From: Nelumbo lutea
Lineage: Eukaryota; Streptophyta; Magnoliopsida; Proteales; Nelumbonaceae
Length of the DNA stretch: 64,000 nt
Assembly: GCA_022828595.1 (NCBI GenBank)
Contig: JAKGHH010000001.1
Span: forward strand, 120,106,999-120,170,998
Direction: 5' to 3'
Shown here: in pieces, positions 24,471-36,400 of the stretch
Layout: each line of letters starts with the position of its first letter
How positions within the stretch are numbered: position 1 is the first letter of the stretch
Notes under the pieces: generated by a model
Databases searched by the model: none
What the model saw: only the letters and a program-made list of their open reading frames with translations
Told to the model about the DNA's origin: nothing
Position numbers and translations under genes: made by a program

Positions 24471-25040
24471 ATCAATGTACTACATTTTTGTTAATGAAAA
24501 TCTACTTTTGTTTAGAACACTTTTTTCAATAAACTATTTCTTTCTCTTTTTAAGTTACCCCACTTGGGAGTTCAACTGGTAGGTGTGCTTCTCAGACTAC
24601 ACATCCATTGGGGCACAACACCGATCGAGCCTTAGAGGCTCTTTGCTCGAACTGATCTACTTCGGGTCTTGATTGGCTGGAGTTCTTCTGAGTCCTCGAT
24701 GTTGTTGGGGAGCTTGGTGGTGCTCGTTCTCATAGAGCTCGCACTCCTTGAGGGGGCTCGCCATGGTACTCAGCCATCTCTTCTCTGGCTTGTGGCAAGG
24801 TGATTTTTCGGAGTTCGGTTACCACCCTCTTTCACAGTTGGATAGGGGTGTCATTCTTGTCATACCCTATTGGGCCGATTTGGCTTAGAGCCTTGGCCGT
24901 TTCAAGTCAGTCGGGTCTCATAATTAAGGTGTTAGTCCTTTGGGCTTAGCTCGGCCACCGAGTACTGTGCTCATGTTGGGGGCTGACCATTCTCTATGTG
25001 GTCCTGAGGTGCCTAGCCATTCAGGTCTGGCGAGGTGGTG
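24471..25040. other. Spacer of element A downstream of the antisense ORF
   Basis: This is non-coding retroelement DNA. Just after the antisense ORF lie TTAATGAAAAT and AATAAAC (about 24495-24535), possible polyadenylation signals for an antisense transcript. I see no gene. Confidence 0.35.
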
Positions 25041-26577
25041 TGTCCGGAAGCATGTTGTTAACCACTTTGAAACACCAATTTCAATATTTATAAATTTTTT
25101 GATTCTCAAAATAATTACAAAATGCAGTTAGTGGTGAGAAAGGGGCCGTATCCACAGGGAAGCGGGGGGAAAATTATTACATACTTCAATCCGGACAAAA
25201 TAACAAGATTTGATATTGCAAAAACACAAAATTTAATTAACTGAACTGGAATACATTAAAATAAAGTTCTAACAATGCTGAAAGTAAAAATTGCAGAAAA
25301 ATAAATCAATAACAGAAAAAAAAAACTAAATGAAAAATCTACAACTCAGTAAAAGGTAGCAGTCTCTAGATCTATCCTTTGACCCTCAAACTCCTTAAGT
25401 TGGGCCTTCCGTCTTACCTAGCCGAATTCCAGATCTACAGAAAAGAAGACAAAAATTTAATTTGATAAAAATAAATTGCAGAAATAAAATAAAAACTAGA
25501 AATTGAAGAATGGAAAAAAAAAAAAACATGTAAAAAGTAAATTTAAAACTATGGGAAATTGGTTGGGATCTAGATCCAGAGGTGCCAATAGTGGCTAGGC
25601 AAATTGCTAGCAGAAACCCCTCCTCTTTCCTGGGCATTCTCCTCTTCTCTACCCTTGAACTTCTCAAGAACAGCCTTCCGTCTTACCTGGGGGCAGAATG
25701 CAACATAAAAGAAAATAAAGAAAATAAAAGGGATGGTTAATCAAATCCAATGACGGTAGTTGCAAATTGGCCGGACTGCTTGCAAGAACCCCTCCTGACA
25801 AGATCTGGGAGTCATTCCCTTCTCCAGGGCCCTTGGGGTACTTTTTATAGAGAAGGGTGGGCAAAACTGGGATTAGAGAGAAAGAAAGGGGCGGCAACTG
25901 GGTTTTTGCAGAGATAATGGTGCCCTAGGGTTGAGAATGGAGGGTTAGAATTGTTCTAAGGTGATCCTGAGGCTGAGAAGTGAAGGAGAGGGCCCCAATA
26001 TTATGTAGGGCTGAGATTTGGGCACCTAGAATGGAGAAATGTGATTGGTTAGTGTGATGTGGTGCCCTAAGGTGATTGGTTGAGGTTTAAGGAGTGCGGC
26101 AGTGTAAGGATAGGATGCTGCATAGAGAGAGATCTAAGGGTATGAGGGGCTGCTAAGACTTGGATGGTTGATATTAGAGGTTAAGAGAGAGTGGAGGGTG
26201 GAGATTTGATAGCTTAAGGCGGCTAGGGTTTGTTAGAGGTGAAAAGAATGAGTGGGGAGGCGCCCTAGGATTTGCTAAGGAGAGAGGAGTATGCTAATAC
26301 AGTAGGAGGGGTACCTATCTAGGTTTGGCATATAAGAGGCACCCTCCTGTGCTCAGTTTTTTGCAAAAACACCCCCTCTCTCAGTTGGAATTCACACCAA
26401 CTTCCTAAAAACTGCATTTTAGCCTTGAAACTTCTCCAGTTTTCTCCAAGATTTGCACAGGGACACTCGGATGTCACAATATTAAATTTTACTGGGAAAC
26501 TGACACATTTTGACTATTCTAAAGCCTAAAATACCCTTGAAATGATGCCCTTAAGGCATCAAAATACAGAGTTATCA
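25041..26577 (-). mobile_element. Probable solo LTR nested in element A
   Basis: The segment interrupts element A. On the minus strand it starts TGATAACTCTGTATTTTG and ends TGCTTCCGGACA. It is flanked by a 4-of-5 target duplication (TGGTG at 25036-25040, CGGTG at 26578-26582, plus strand). Near its 3' end is CTTCCCTGTGGATACGGCC, a phrase typical of long plant LTRs. No coding region, primer site or second LTR is visible. The borders are less certain than for the other solo LTRs. Confidence 0.5.
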
Positions 26578-26724
26578 CGGTGTTGTGTGTGCCGTGTTGT
26601 GCTTTAATGTCTTTGGTCGTTAGAATTCAGTTAGGCCGTGTGTGCAGTGCATAGTCATCTATCATTAAGTAAAAGAAACTTTTTTCTTGAACCATTTGTA
26701 GAAGGGATCCTCGACCCCGTTTAT

Positions 26725-29700
26725 TAGTAATACGTTCTCAGGTTCCCAGTGTTCTAGCTCCTAAGCACATGTTTTCTATCAAGATCTTCTAGCGTATTAG
26801 TGCTCGGTCCAAGTACTATAGTCATTCTATATGGTCCTTCCCAATTGGGTCTGAGTTTCCCTTCTCTGGGCTTGGGCACGTTCACTTTGTGAAGGATGAT
26901 GTCTCCTGTCTTGAGAACTCTTTGTCAGACCTTGGCATCGTAGTACCTAGCCATCTTCTACTGTTGCGCTACCATCCGAATGTGTTCCCGATCATGGTCC
27001 TCCTCAACTAAGTTAAGCTCAGCCCAGAGGTCTTTTATGTTCATCTTGTCATTGTAGAGATCTGTTCGGAGTATGGGGGATCCAATCTCTATAGGGATCA
27101 TCGCCTCAGTTCTGAATGCTAGGTTGAACAGGGTCTCTCAATGGTTGTTCATAGCATAGTTCTAGAGGCCCAAAGGATGCTCAATAGCTCTTTGACCCAC
27201 CTTCCTTTGGCCATATTGAGTTTTGTCTTTAGGCCATGGAGGAAGGTCCGATTAGTCACCTCAGTCACTCCGTTACTCTATGGTCGGTGAACTACTATCA
27301 TCCTGTGTTCTATCTTGAGTTTGGTGCAGAAGGCTTTGAACTTCCAGTTGATGAACTAGGAACCATTGTCACTGATGAGAACCCAAGGAATGTCGAAGTA
27401 GTAAATGATGTTTGTTCATAGGAAGCCTTGGGTGTTCTATGCAATAAGTCTGAATCTCCTACCCATGAGAACTCTGCCCACGCTTATCGCAGCCACAAAT
27501 GGAGAAAATCTCATCCTCTACATAGTATTATGTAGGGGGAAATGTTCCCAATTCATGGGGGTAGTGTATTGTAGGCGTGGACAAAGTTCTTGTGGGCAGG
27601 AGATCCAAAGTCCTATATAGTGATATGTGCCAATGGCTCCACCTTAACCCACTTTGTAAAATAGTTGATTGCGACGAGGAGGTGCTTCTTTTGTTCAGCT
27701 ACTGTGGGGAAGGCTTCGAGGATATCCATCCCCCACTAGGTGAAAGGCTATAGACTTGGATTGGGCATGAGAGGCATTGTTAGCTGATGATGTAGGTTCA
27801 AATGCCTCTAACAGTGGTCACACTTTTGGATAAGCTAAGATGCACCCAACTTCATGGTCGGCCAGAAGTAGCCTTGCAGAAGTGCCTTATATGCTAAGGT
27901 TCATGCATCGGGGTGGTCTCAAAAGATACCCTCGTATGTCTCACTAAGAGCATAGTCAACTTCAATAGGGGAGAGTGTGCAACCGGCAATAAAGCCTACC
28001 TTGGATGAGACACCTCAATTTAGTCTTTAGGAAGGTGCCGCTTTGTAGGTACTACATGATTGGTCCATCCACAATAGCTCTTGCTGAATGGACAGTATCA
28101 TTAGGTCTACTTTTGAGATTCTGGGCTGCGCTAGGGTATCCATCCTGATTGTAGTCCCAAGGTTGGTCTATGGAGAGCTCACCAGCTTTGACAAGGTGTT
28201 GGCTTAGACATTCTCAGGTCTAGGGATCTATTGTATAGCAAAGTGTTCAATCTGTTTGGAAAGCTCATGTACCTTCTATAGGTAGCTCGCCATGTTGGGC
28301 TCCCATGCTTCAAACTTCAAACTATTCGGTGACTTGGTTGACTATGAGTTGGAAGTCACTAAAGCTTTCAACCCGCTTTGCTCTGATGTCCAATGCAAAC
28401 TGAAGCCCAACTCTCAGGGCATGCTTGAAGACAATGTCATTTGGTCCAAGGAGTATGAAGCCGACACCACTCCCTTGCCGATTAGGTGATCCGTCCACAT
28501 GGAGGGTTCAAGATGGTGGCGCCTCGACTGGATCTTTAGCTGAGAATGTGCATTCAACTAGGGCCTAGGCTTTGATGGCAGGTCAAGGTCCATTATCAAT
28601 GTTGAACTCGCTCAACTCCATGCTCCACTTGATCAGGCACCTTGAAGTCTTCGACCTCTACAACACTTGCTTCAAGGGTTGGCCAATCAGTACTCGGACG
28701 CATTGTATCTGAAAGTAGGGAGTGATCTTTCTTGTCGAGGTGACAAGGGACATGGTGACCTTTTTGACATTCAAGAATCATATATCGGTGTTCGTGAGAA
28801 CCTTGCTGGTGTAGTAGATTGGCCTCTGGATTTGGCTCTCCTCCTTTTCCAGATCTAAACTAACCACTTCTTCCCTGGTGGACAAGCAAAGCAATAGTTG
28901 GTACCTGGGGATTAACTTCATCAGCAGGGCAGCGAGCTCAAATATCATTTCAACTCCAAGAGTGACACTTTGCACTTCTCGATCCACTAGAAGTCATTCA
29001 CCCTCTTGAGCACCTTGAAGAATGGCAGGCAGCGGTCCATAGAATTTTACATGAATTTGCTCAGCATGGCTACTCGTCTTGTAAGGCATTGTACTTCTTT
29101 GTGGGTCTATGGTGATTGCATGTCGAAGATGGCTTGAATCTTCTCCAGATTTGCTTCGATCCCCCTTTGCATGACCATGAAACCCAAGAACTTGTTAGTG
29201 CTGACACCAAAGGTGCACTTCATCCAGTTCAACTTCATTTGGTCAAGTGCTACATTACTTTCTCGCTCTTCATCAGCATGTCATCTACATAGGCTTCCAC
29301 ATTATGGCGGAATTGTTCCTTGAAGATGTGGTTCACTAGCCTTTGATAAGTGGTGTTGGCATTCCTCAGTCCAAAGGGCATCACCTTGTAACAATAAAAT
29401 TCTCAGTCCGTAATGAAGGTGGTCTTCTCCTAGTCATCTAGGTGCATTTGGATTTGATTGTAATTATAGAAGGCATCCATGAAACTCAAGAGTTCATGCC
29501 CCATTGTTGCGTCGACGAGCTGGTTGATCCTCGATAGTGGAAAGCTATCATTCGGGCAGGCTCTGTTTAGGTTGGTGAAGTCAATGAAAATTCTCCACTT
29601 CCTATTGGCCTTCTTAACCATCACTGTATTCGCTAACAATTCCAGGTAAGTCACTTCTTGAATGAATCTAGCGTTAAGCAACTTCTGCACCTCTTTGTTA

Positions 29701-30860
29701 ATCACCCACCATTGTTTAGAAGCAAAACTCCTCTTCCTTTACCTTATAGGTCGGTAGCGTGTGCTAGTATTAAGTTGGTAGGTAATGATCTTGGGGTCGA
29801 TTCCTGGTATGTTTTCTGCTGACCATGCAAACATGTCAACGTTAGTTCTCAAAAACTATGCAATGTCATCTTGGAAGCTACCTCGCTAATGTGTACTCTT
29901 CCTCCGCATGCCATCAGGTAACTCTGTCTAGCAACCCTGTGGTTTCCTCGAGAGACACCTAATTCGTAAGGGGTTGGGAACTTCACAACCAAGTGGTATG
30001 TGGAGATTAATGCCCATAGTGCATTCAGCGTTGGTTAACCGATGATGGCATTGTATAGTGATAGGACGCAAACGACAATAAAGTCCACCATCATTGTGGT
30101 GGTGATGAGGCCATCACCTATCAATAATGGTAGGGCGATTTTCCCTTAGGGAATCAGTGAATCTCCAAAAAATCCTACCAAAGGAGTGTTAACTGGTTGC
30201 AGGTGGTCTTTCCCAATGCTGAGTTGGTCGAAGACCTCCTTGAAGAGAATGTCAGTCAAGCTCCCTGTGTCCACTAGTGTCCTTCGAACCTTGAAGTTGG
30301 AGATCTCGGTGGTTATTACCAAGGCGTCGTCATGCGGTGTTTGCACCCCTTGAGGTCATCATCGGTAAAGGTAATGGGAGTGTCCTGCCTCAGTCTCTTC
30401 GGTTCCCTGTCATCAACCTAATGTAACATGGCGTAGGCCTTGCGGGTTGAGCTGCTCTCTCCTCTGGAGGCCATGCCACCCAAGGTGATGGTGACGACTC
30501 TAGCAGGGGGAGCTCATGACAGCTCTCGGTCTACCAAAGGAGTGTTAACTTGTGCTCCTTGATGTCTACAAACCCGCTGAGGTATCCACACTAGACAAGG
30601 TCTTCCAAGTGATGGCGTAGATCACGATAGCTCTTAGTCTCATGGCTATGGTCTCGATGGAAGTCATAGTATTTGTTTTGGCTTCTCTTGTTGTTCTGGG
30701 ACTTCATCTTCTCAGGCCACCAAACGAAGTTGTGGTCATGGATCTGCATCAATATGCCAGTCTGTGGTGCGTTCAATGGGGTGAAGTTCTGGTACATCAG
30801 CAGTGGGGTTCCTGGTTTTCTATTAGGGTGGCAATCCCACCTCTTATTCTCCTAATTTGA
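26725..30860 (-). pseudogene. gag-pol of element A
   Basis: Domains in minus-strand order: gag C-terminus with a degenerate zinc-knuckle-like YYDFHRDHSHETKSY (about 30700); aspartic protease with VDTGS (DTGS at 30260-30271); reverse transcriptase with KWRIFIDFTNLNRACP (about 29570) and active-site YVDD (29280-29291); RNase H (about 28600-29000) and a second, archaeal-type RNase H region (about 28200-28600); integrase, ending with the GKLRPNWEGPYR motif (about 26850) and the NLRTYY end near 26730. The longest open stretches are under 100 codons, with many stops. The motif set is that of Ty3/gypsy, chromovirus-unlike, Tat-type. Confidence 0.8.
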
Positions 30861-30889
30861 TCAGTACTCATTGTGGTCTTTCTGCTTCT

Positions 30890-31200
30890 AGTCATGCTGG
30901 TCCTCGTGATGGATTGGGAATGAGAGAGGGAAAGGGAATGAGAGAGAAATGGTGGTATAGTTGAGTTTATATCCACCACTGCTACAAGTTGTAGCAACGG
31001 GAAAGGCAAGGAAGGTGGGAGAAAAGAAGGTACAACAAATGAGTGAGAGTGTGTGATACAGGGAGAAAGAGGGAGAGAATGAGAGAAAGGAAAAGGAGAA
31101 CAATGTACCATTGTTGCCGGAAGTTGCAGCAACGGCGGTGGCAACGTGTGAGTCGATTGTGAAATAGGGGAAGATAGAGAGAGTTTTAGGAAATCCTTGG
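30890..31200. repeat. GA-rich repeat at the A/B junction
   Basis: GAGAGA-rich DNA with TTGCAGCAACGGCGGTGG closely resembles 1-640. It separates the truncated gag of element A from the 5' LTR of element B. Confidence 0.6.
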
Positions 31201-31596
31201 TGTGTATCTACAGTCAAAAGGTCAGAAAAGGTGGGAAGAAATCTGTTTGAGTGAATCCCTAGCCGGCTAAAGGCGCCACGTGGTGAGACTTGTGGCCACT
31301 CTTCTTGGGTCGTGTCAACATCATCATCATGAGGCCAACAAGGGAGAACAACCAAGGAGTGTTCTACACAGATAAGGAAGCAAACTCCACAGAAGCAAGG
31401 GGGTCCGCCAAAGACCTCATCAGATAACCTCATCCTGACAACCCTGGAAAGCCAATCCAATTAGGACATGGACACTCAACTATAAGTAGGTACTTCCCAC
31501 TCGAGGTAAAGGACTTTTGACTCTACACTCAGTTGAACACCTTTCTTGCATTTACCTCGGTCTTGACCAGCCTATACACCTTGGTTCATCTTGACC

Positions 31597-33255
31597 AACA
31601 CCAAGTGTATCAAAAAGGAAATTTAAGAGACGTATCAAGATACGGCTTTGATACGCATGGGTATTAGAGAAAAACTAAGATACGCATAGATATGCTTGCG
31701 AACACTATAAATACTTTAATAAATCATAAAAATATATCAACAACACTAAATATAAGACCACAATGAGGTATATATACATTAAATAAATATATTTTAATGG
31801 TTTTATGAAGAAATATATTGTAGTTAATTATAATTACATTAAAAATCCTATACTTAACTATAATTTATAAATTATAATTTATAAGTTTTAATGTTTTATG
31901 GGATGGGAAAAACCCAACTCTCCCATCCAACCATAAAACATGCATTGGCAGAACTTCTAAGTGAAAATATAATTAATAATTATTTATTACTTAAATAATT
32001 ATTATTTATTATTTATTTCCAAGAATGATAAAAAATAAACATTATGTAATATATTAAAAAATAGATATTAAAGAAGAAATTTCAATTGCTTCGTGGATGT
32101 GATAGATCATCTATAGAATTACAATATATTCAATCATTGTGATCAAATGATAAAATATAATTAATTATGTATTTATTTTTTTATTCTAAAAATATAAAAA
32201 TGAAAAAAAAATTATTAAACAAGAAAACCTCGGGCACCTTGGCTAAGACCAAGGTTCGAGCAGCTCGTGATCCGTAAGCCTTATCCTCATCCCGCCCGGA
32301 TCGGACAGACTCAACAAGCCTTATTAGCTCACATGAAGTCCACCTCCTGGAGCGGAACAAATTTCTAGTAGCATGGACTGGGGATCTTGGAGGTGTTTCG
32401 TAAAGCACATGACAGCTCACCTATATAAGGGAATCAACCTCATTGACACAAGGTATGCGCGATTAATTGCTCACTAGATTACCTGCATTCAAGCTTTCAA
32501 CTCACACACTAGCTTACTAACTTAAGCATTGGAGCACCCACACCAGGAAAGCCACCCCGAGTCCTCTGAGCATTCATCTTCTTGTAGTTTGACCAGAAAA
32601 CAAAGCGGACTAACGTTCGAGTTGCCCTCAAGCTAAGAGCATCTAGATCGTGCACCATCAATAGATAAATCCATAGATCTAAAACATATTTAGTCTTTAT
32701 AGGTAGAGAAAAATTACATTTTCAAATTTTTTGTTAATTTATATTTCCCCAAATATCTTCATGAAATTTCCATAAATCTACTGATAACACAAAAAAAATA
32801 TGTGATTTTGAATGTAAGAAATGTAGATCAACATAAATTTAAACATTCAAGAAAAAAAAACACAAGATATTAAAAATTTGAAAAAAAAAACCTATTTTTT
32901 TCCAAATTTGATAAATCTTCAAAAAAAATTAACAATTCACACTTGTTTCTTGCAAACTTTTACAAATCTAGCACTCTAGGAATGAGGTTTGGAGTTTTGG
33001 AGAAATTTGGGGGTGAAAGAAGCATTATTTCAAGGAAAAGAAGCTTGTTTTCCCCCTTTATTTTTTTCAAATTTTGGTCGTATCTTTTTCATCAATACAC
33101 TACCAATACACCCCAATAAACCCTCGATATGGGTCCAATATGCATGAAAAAATATGAGATACCCGATTTCCATGTGTATCCCATATCTGTTTTTCAAATA
33201 TACGATACGACATGCCCCGTATTGGGCGTATTGTATCAAAATTTAAAACCTTAGC
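31597..33255. mobile_element. Unclassified insertion in the LTR of B (composite)
   Basis: It is flanked by CTTGACC (31590-31596 and 33256-33262), so a 7-9 bp target duplication is likely. Its ends carry repeated GTATCAA/GATACG motifs (GTGTATCAAAAAGG; CGTATTGTATCAAAATTT), and an AT-rich core follows. A partial copy lies at 15690-15935. A fragment of another retrotransposon LTR sits inside at 32210-32690. The superfamily is unknown; a 9-bp duplication would suggest Mutator-like. Confidence 0.45.
32210..32690 (+). repeat. LTR fragment of another Tat-type element
   Basis: It contains CCTATATAAGGGAATC (TATA box), then CTTACTAACTTAAGCATTGGAGCACCC. The order and wording match the A and B LTRs, but the sequence is divergent. 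It lies inside the insertion 31597-33255. Confidence 0.5.
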
Positions 33256-33448
33256 CTTGACCGATCTTTTTAGTTCTCACTAACTTGAGCATCGGAGTGC
33301 CTATCTGGGAACAACTCCTCAGGCCACTGACTCTTCCTTTGGTTGTGACCTTGATGTGCGGCTTCATCCCTCCACCTCAGCTTCATTCAGTTTGTAGGAC
33401 TATCTAACTGTGGCCTCAGTTTGGAACACCTCGGATTGGACAACATCA

Positions 33449-33466
33449 AATTGGTGTCATCTATGG
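33449..33466 (+). other. Decayed primer-binding site of element B
   Basis: AATTGGTGTCATCTATGG directly follows the LTR. It resembles the TTGGCGCCGTCTGTGG primer site common in plant Tat-type elements. All differences are transitions of the C-to-T or G-to-A kind, as expected for decay at methylated CpG. Confidence 0.55.
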
Positions 33467-36400
33467 AAAACAAACAAAAAGCCATTTCCAAAACCTCCTA
33501 CCATACATTAAAAGAAACCATGCCTAAGAACGCATTTGACTGCTTTGGAGCCCATTCCCTATCTTGGTGATCCCGTTCACTCCGCAGATCTCCACCTTGG
33601 GAGCCCCAACATCAGACAATAGTTGACCCTATGCAGTTTCATGCCATGCAATAGAAGGTCGATCATATCCTCGCCATGATGGAGATGTTGGGGCAATCAA
33701 TGCAGGCTCACTAGGCCACTCACCCATTCACTTAGGCGCCTACCATGGTTGATCCTTGTACTGAGGACTCCATAAGGCCCCACACAAATCAGCATAAGGC
33801 CCAATCCGATCGTGAATGCCCATAGCCATCTTGGAGGTCTGACTCCCCAGATTGGTCTCATGCACACAACATCTGTAGTAGACCCCATCACAATGGCATT
33901 TGAGTTCTGGCAAGAGAGTGGCTCGGCCAACATTTGTAGCAACAACCAATCTCTTTAGCCGAATCCATCTTAGTCTGAGACTAGCATACAGTCATGAAAG
34001 GGGAGAAGTCCATTAATGTGACACCAAGATCCAAGACCTATGAGAAAGGTTGGGTGAACTGGAACATAGCCAAACAGATCGCAGTATAGCTCATCCAACA
34101 ACCCGACCAGCAAAACCACACCATGACCCACACCTCGCGAAAGAGCCCATCTTCATGTAAAAGATTGTGGATGAGGCCACCTTAGTTCAAGAAGTATAAT
34201 GGGACCTCAAACCCCAATGATTCATCCATAGGTCTCATGTGCAAGGCCTTCGTTGCAACCCTACACGAAGTCGGTAGAACCTAGTAAGCTTCTCTTCCAC
34301 AACGATCCATAGCCTCTTGGGAGAATCTAGAGACACAGTTCCTAGCATATTTCACTACTAGCCAAAGGCACAAGAAGACCTCGGCCAGCCTCATGTAGGT
34401 GTGCCAGAAGAAAGGAGAGACTTTACGAGACTTGGCGTGATTCAACATTAAAGCCCTTTAGGTTTGAGCCCTAAACCAGTCAGTGGTCATGGCTGCCATT
34501 ATGCACGGCTTGAGCTCATCAATGTTCATCTTCTTGCTATAGAAGAATCATCTACCCAACTTGATCGCGCTCATGAAGCATGTCCAAAAATACATGAATG
34601 CCAAAGAAGCCCAAGAGCTACACATGAGTGAAGAGGACTAGCATGACCACAAGTGGAATGACCACGATGAGCAGAGAGAAAATCGAGAAGGCAAAAGGAA
34701 AGATTGCCACCCCAACTGTAGGCTAAGGACTCTGCCGCTAATGTTTTGTAATTTCACCTCATTGAACGCGCCATGGGCCAAAATACTGATGTAGATCTGT
34801 GACCACAACTTCATTAGGTAGCCCAAAAATGAAGTCCTAGAGCAACAAGATCAAGAATAGGGAACCTAGAGGACTTAGTTTGGTGTGGGTACCTCGGCGT
34901 GTTCGTCGACATCAAGGAACACAAGCAAAAGGAAGAACTGTGCCATGACAATGCACCACCAATTCGAGCTTCACCCGTCAGGGTCATCGCCATCATTTCA
35001 AGAGGGATGGCCTCCAAAGGGGAAACCAGCTCAACCTATAAGGTCTATGATAACCAACTTGAGAACATGGAACCAAAGAGATCGAGGCAGGAGACCCCAT
35101 CACCTTCACTAATGATGACCGCACAATGACACCCTCATGATAACCACCAAGATCACCAACTTCGAGATCCCAAGGATACTGGTAAACACAGGAAGCTTGG
35201 TTGGCATCATCTTCGAAGAGGCCTTCAAGTAGCTCGACATCGAAAAGGATCGACTAATTCCAATCCACATCCCTCTGGTAGGATTCTCTAGAGATTCACT
35301 GATACCTCAGGGGAGAATCACATTGCCATTGCTGATAGGTGATGGCCTCATCACCACCACGACAATGGTGGACTTCATTGCCATTCAGATCCTGTCACCC
35401 TACAACGCCATCATCAGCCAACCAATGTTGAACATGCTGCAGTCCTCAATCTCCATCTAATACTTGGCCATGAAGTTTCCAACACCCTATGGAATAAGTG
35501 CCACCTGAGGAAACCAGAGAACAACAAGGTAGTGTTTCCTGATCATTCGTAGAGGTAGACCCTACACTAGTAAGGAACTCACCACAAAGAATATAGATCT
35601 AAGAGATAAGTTGTTGACACAGCGCAACCAGCCTGTGGTAGACCTCATCAAGGAGCCCTTCTTCAACATCAACCCAGAGAAAACCGTTTAGATAGGATCC
35701 CTCCTAGAAGGCAATCTCCGGGACATCATTGTACAACTCTTCAGAGACAACGCCGATGTGTTCACCTAGTCAGCAAAAGATATGATAGGAATCAACCTCA
35801 AGGTCATGGCTACTGACTCGTGAGGTAGAAGAAGAGTTGCTTCACCTTTGAATGGTGGCAAGTGATCAACGAAAAAGTGTAGAAGCTACTCGATGCCTGC
35901 TTCGTCTGAGAGGTGACATACCTGGATTGGATGGCGAACGTGGTGATGGTCAAGAAAACCAATGGGAAGTGGAGAATCTACATTGACTTCACTGACTTGA
36001 ACAGAGCCTACCTAAAAGAAAACTTCCCCCTGCCAAGGATAGACTAGCCCGTCGATGCAACGGCGAGGCATGAACTCTTGAGCTTCATGGATGCCTTCTC
36101 TAGTTATAATCAGATCTAGATGCATCCAGACGACCAGGAGAAGACTACCTATAGATCGAGGACCGTACTACTTAAGGTGATGCCCTTTGGTCTGAAGAAT
36201 GCCAGTGCCACATACCAGAGGCTGATGAACCACATATTCAAGGAACAACTCAAACGAAATGTGAAAGCCTACATGGACGACATGTTGGTGAAGAGCAAGA
36301 GAGCAAAGTAGCACCTAGCCGACCTAAAGGAGGTTTTTTGCACCCTCAAGAAATACCAGATGAAGACGAGCCCGACAAAGTGTGCCTTTGGCGTTAGCTT

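Larger units (their letters stand above)
18764..30890 (-). mobile_element. Element A: Ty3/gypsy Tat-type retrotransposon, 5' truncated
   Basis: Read on the minus strand, the order is gag C-terminus, protease, RT, RNase H, integrase (30860 to about 26725), then an extra ORF in opposite orientation (22443-24470), then the 3' LTR (22045-22007 joined to 19271-18764). The 5' LTR and most of gag are missing; at about 30890 the sequence changes to GA-rich repeat and then element B. Nested inside are a probable solo LTR (25041-26577) and a non-autonomous LTR element (19272-22006). All coding parts carry stops. Confidence 0.8.
31248..33448 (+). repeat. 5' LTR of element B (interrupted)
   Basis: The LTR matches the inverted LTR of element A: CTATAAGTAGG (TATA box), CACTCGAGGTAAAGGAC, and, after the insertion, CTAACTTGAGCATCGGAGTG, ending GGATTGGACAACATCA at 33448. 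The start near 31248 is estimated from alignment with the A copy. Insertion 31597-33255 splits it. Confidence 0.65.
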
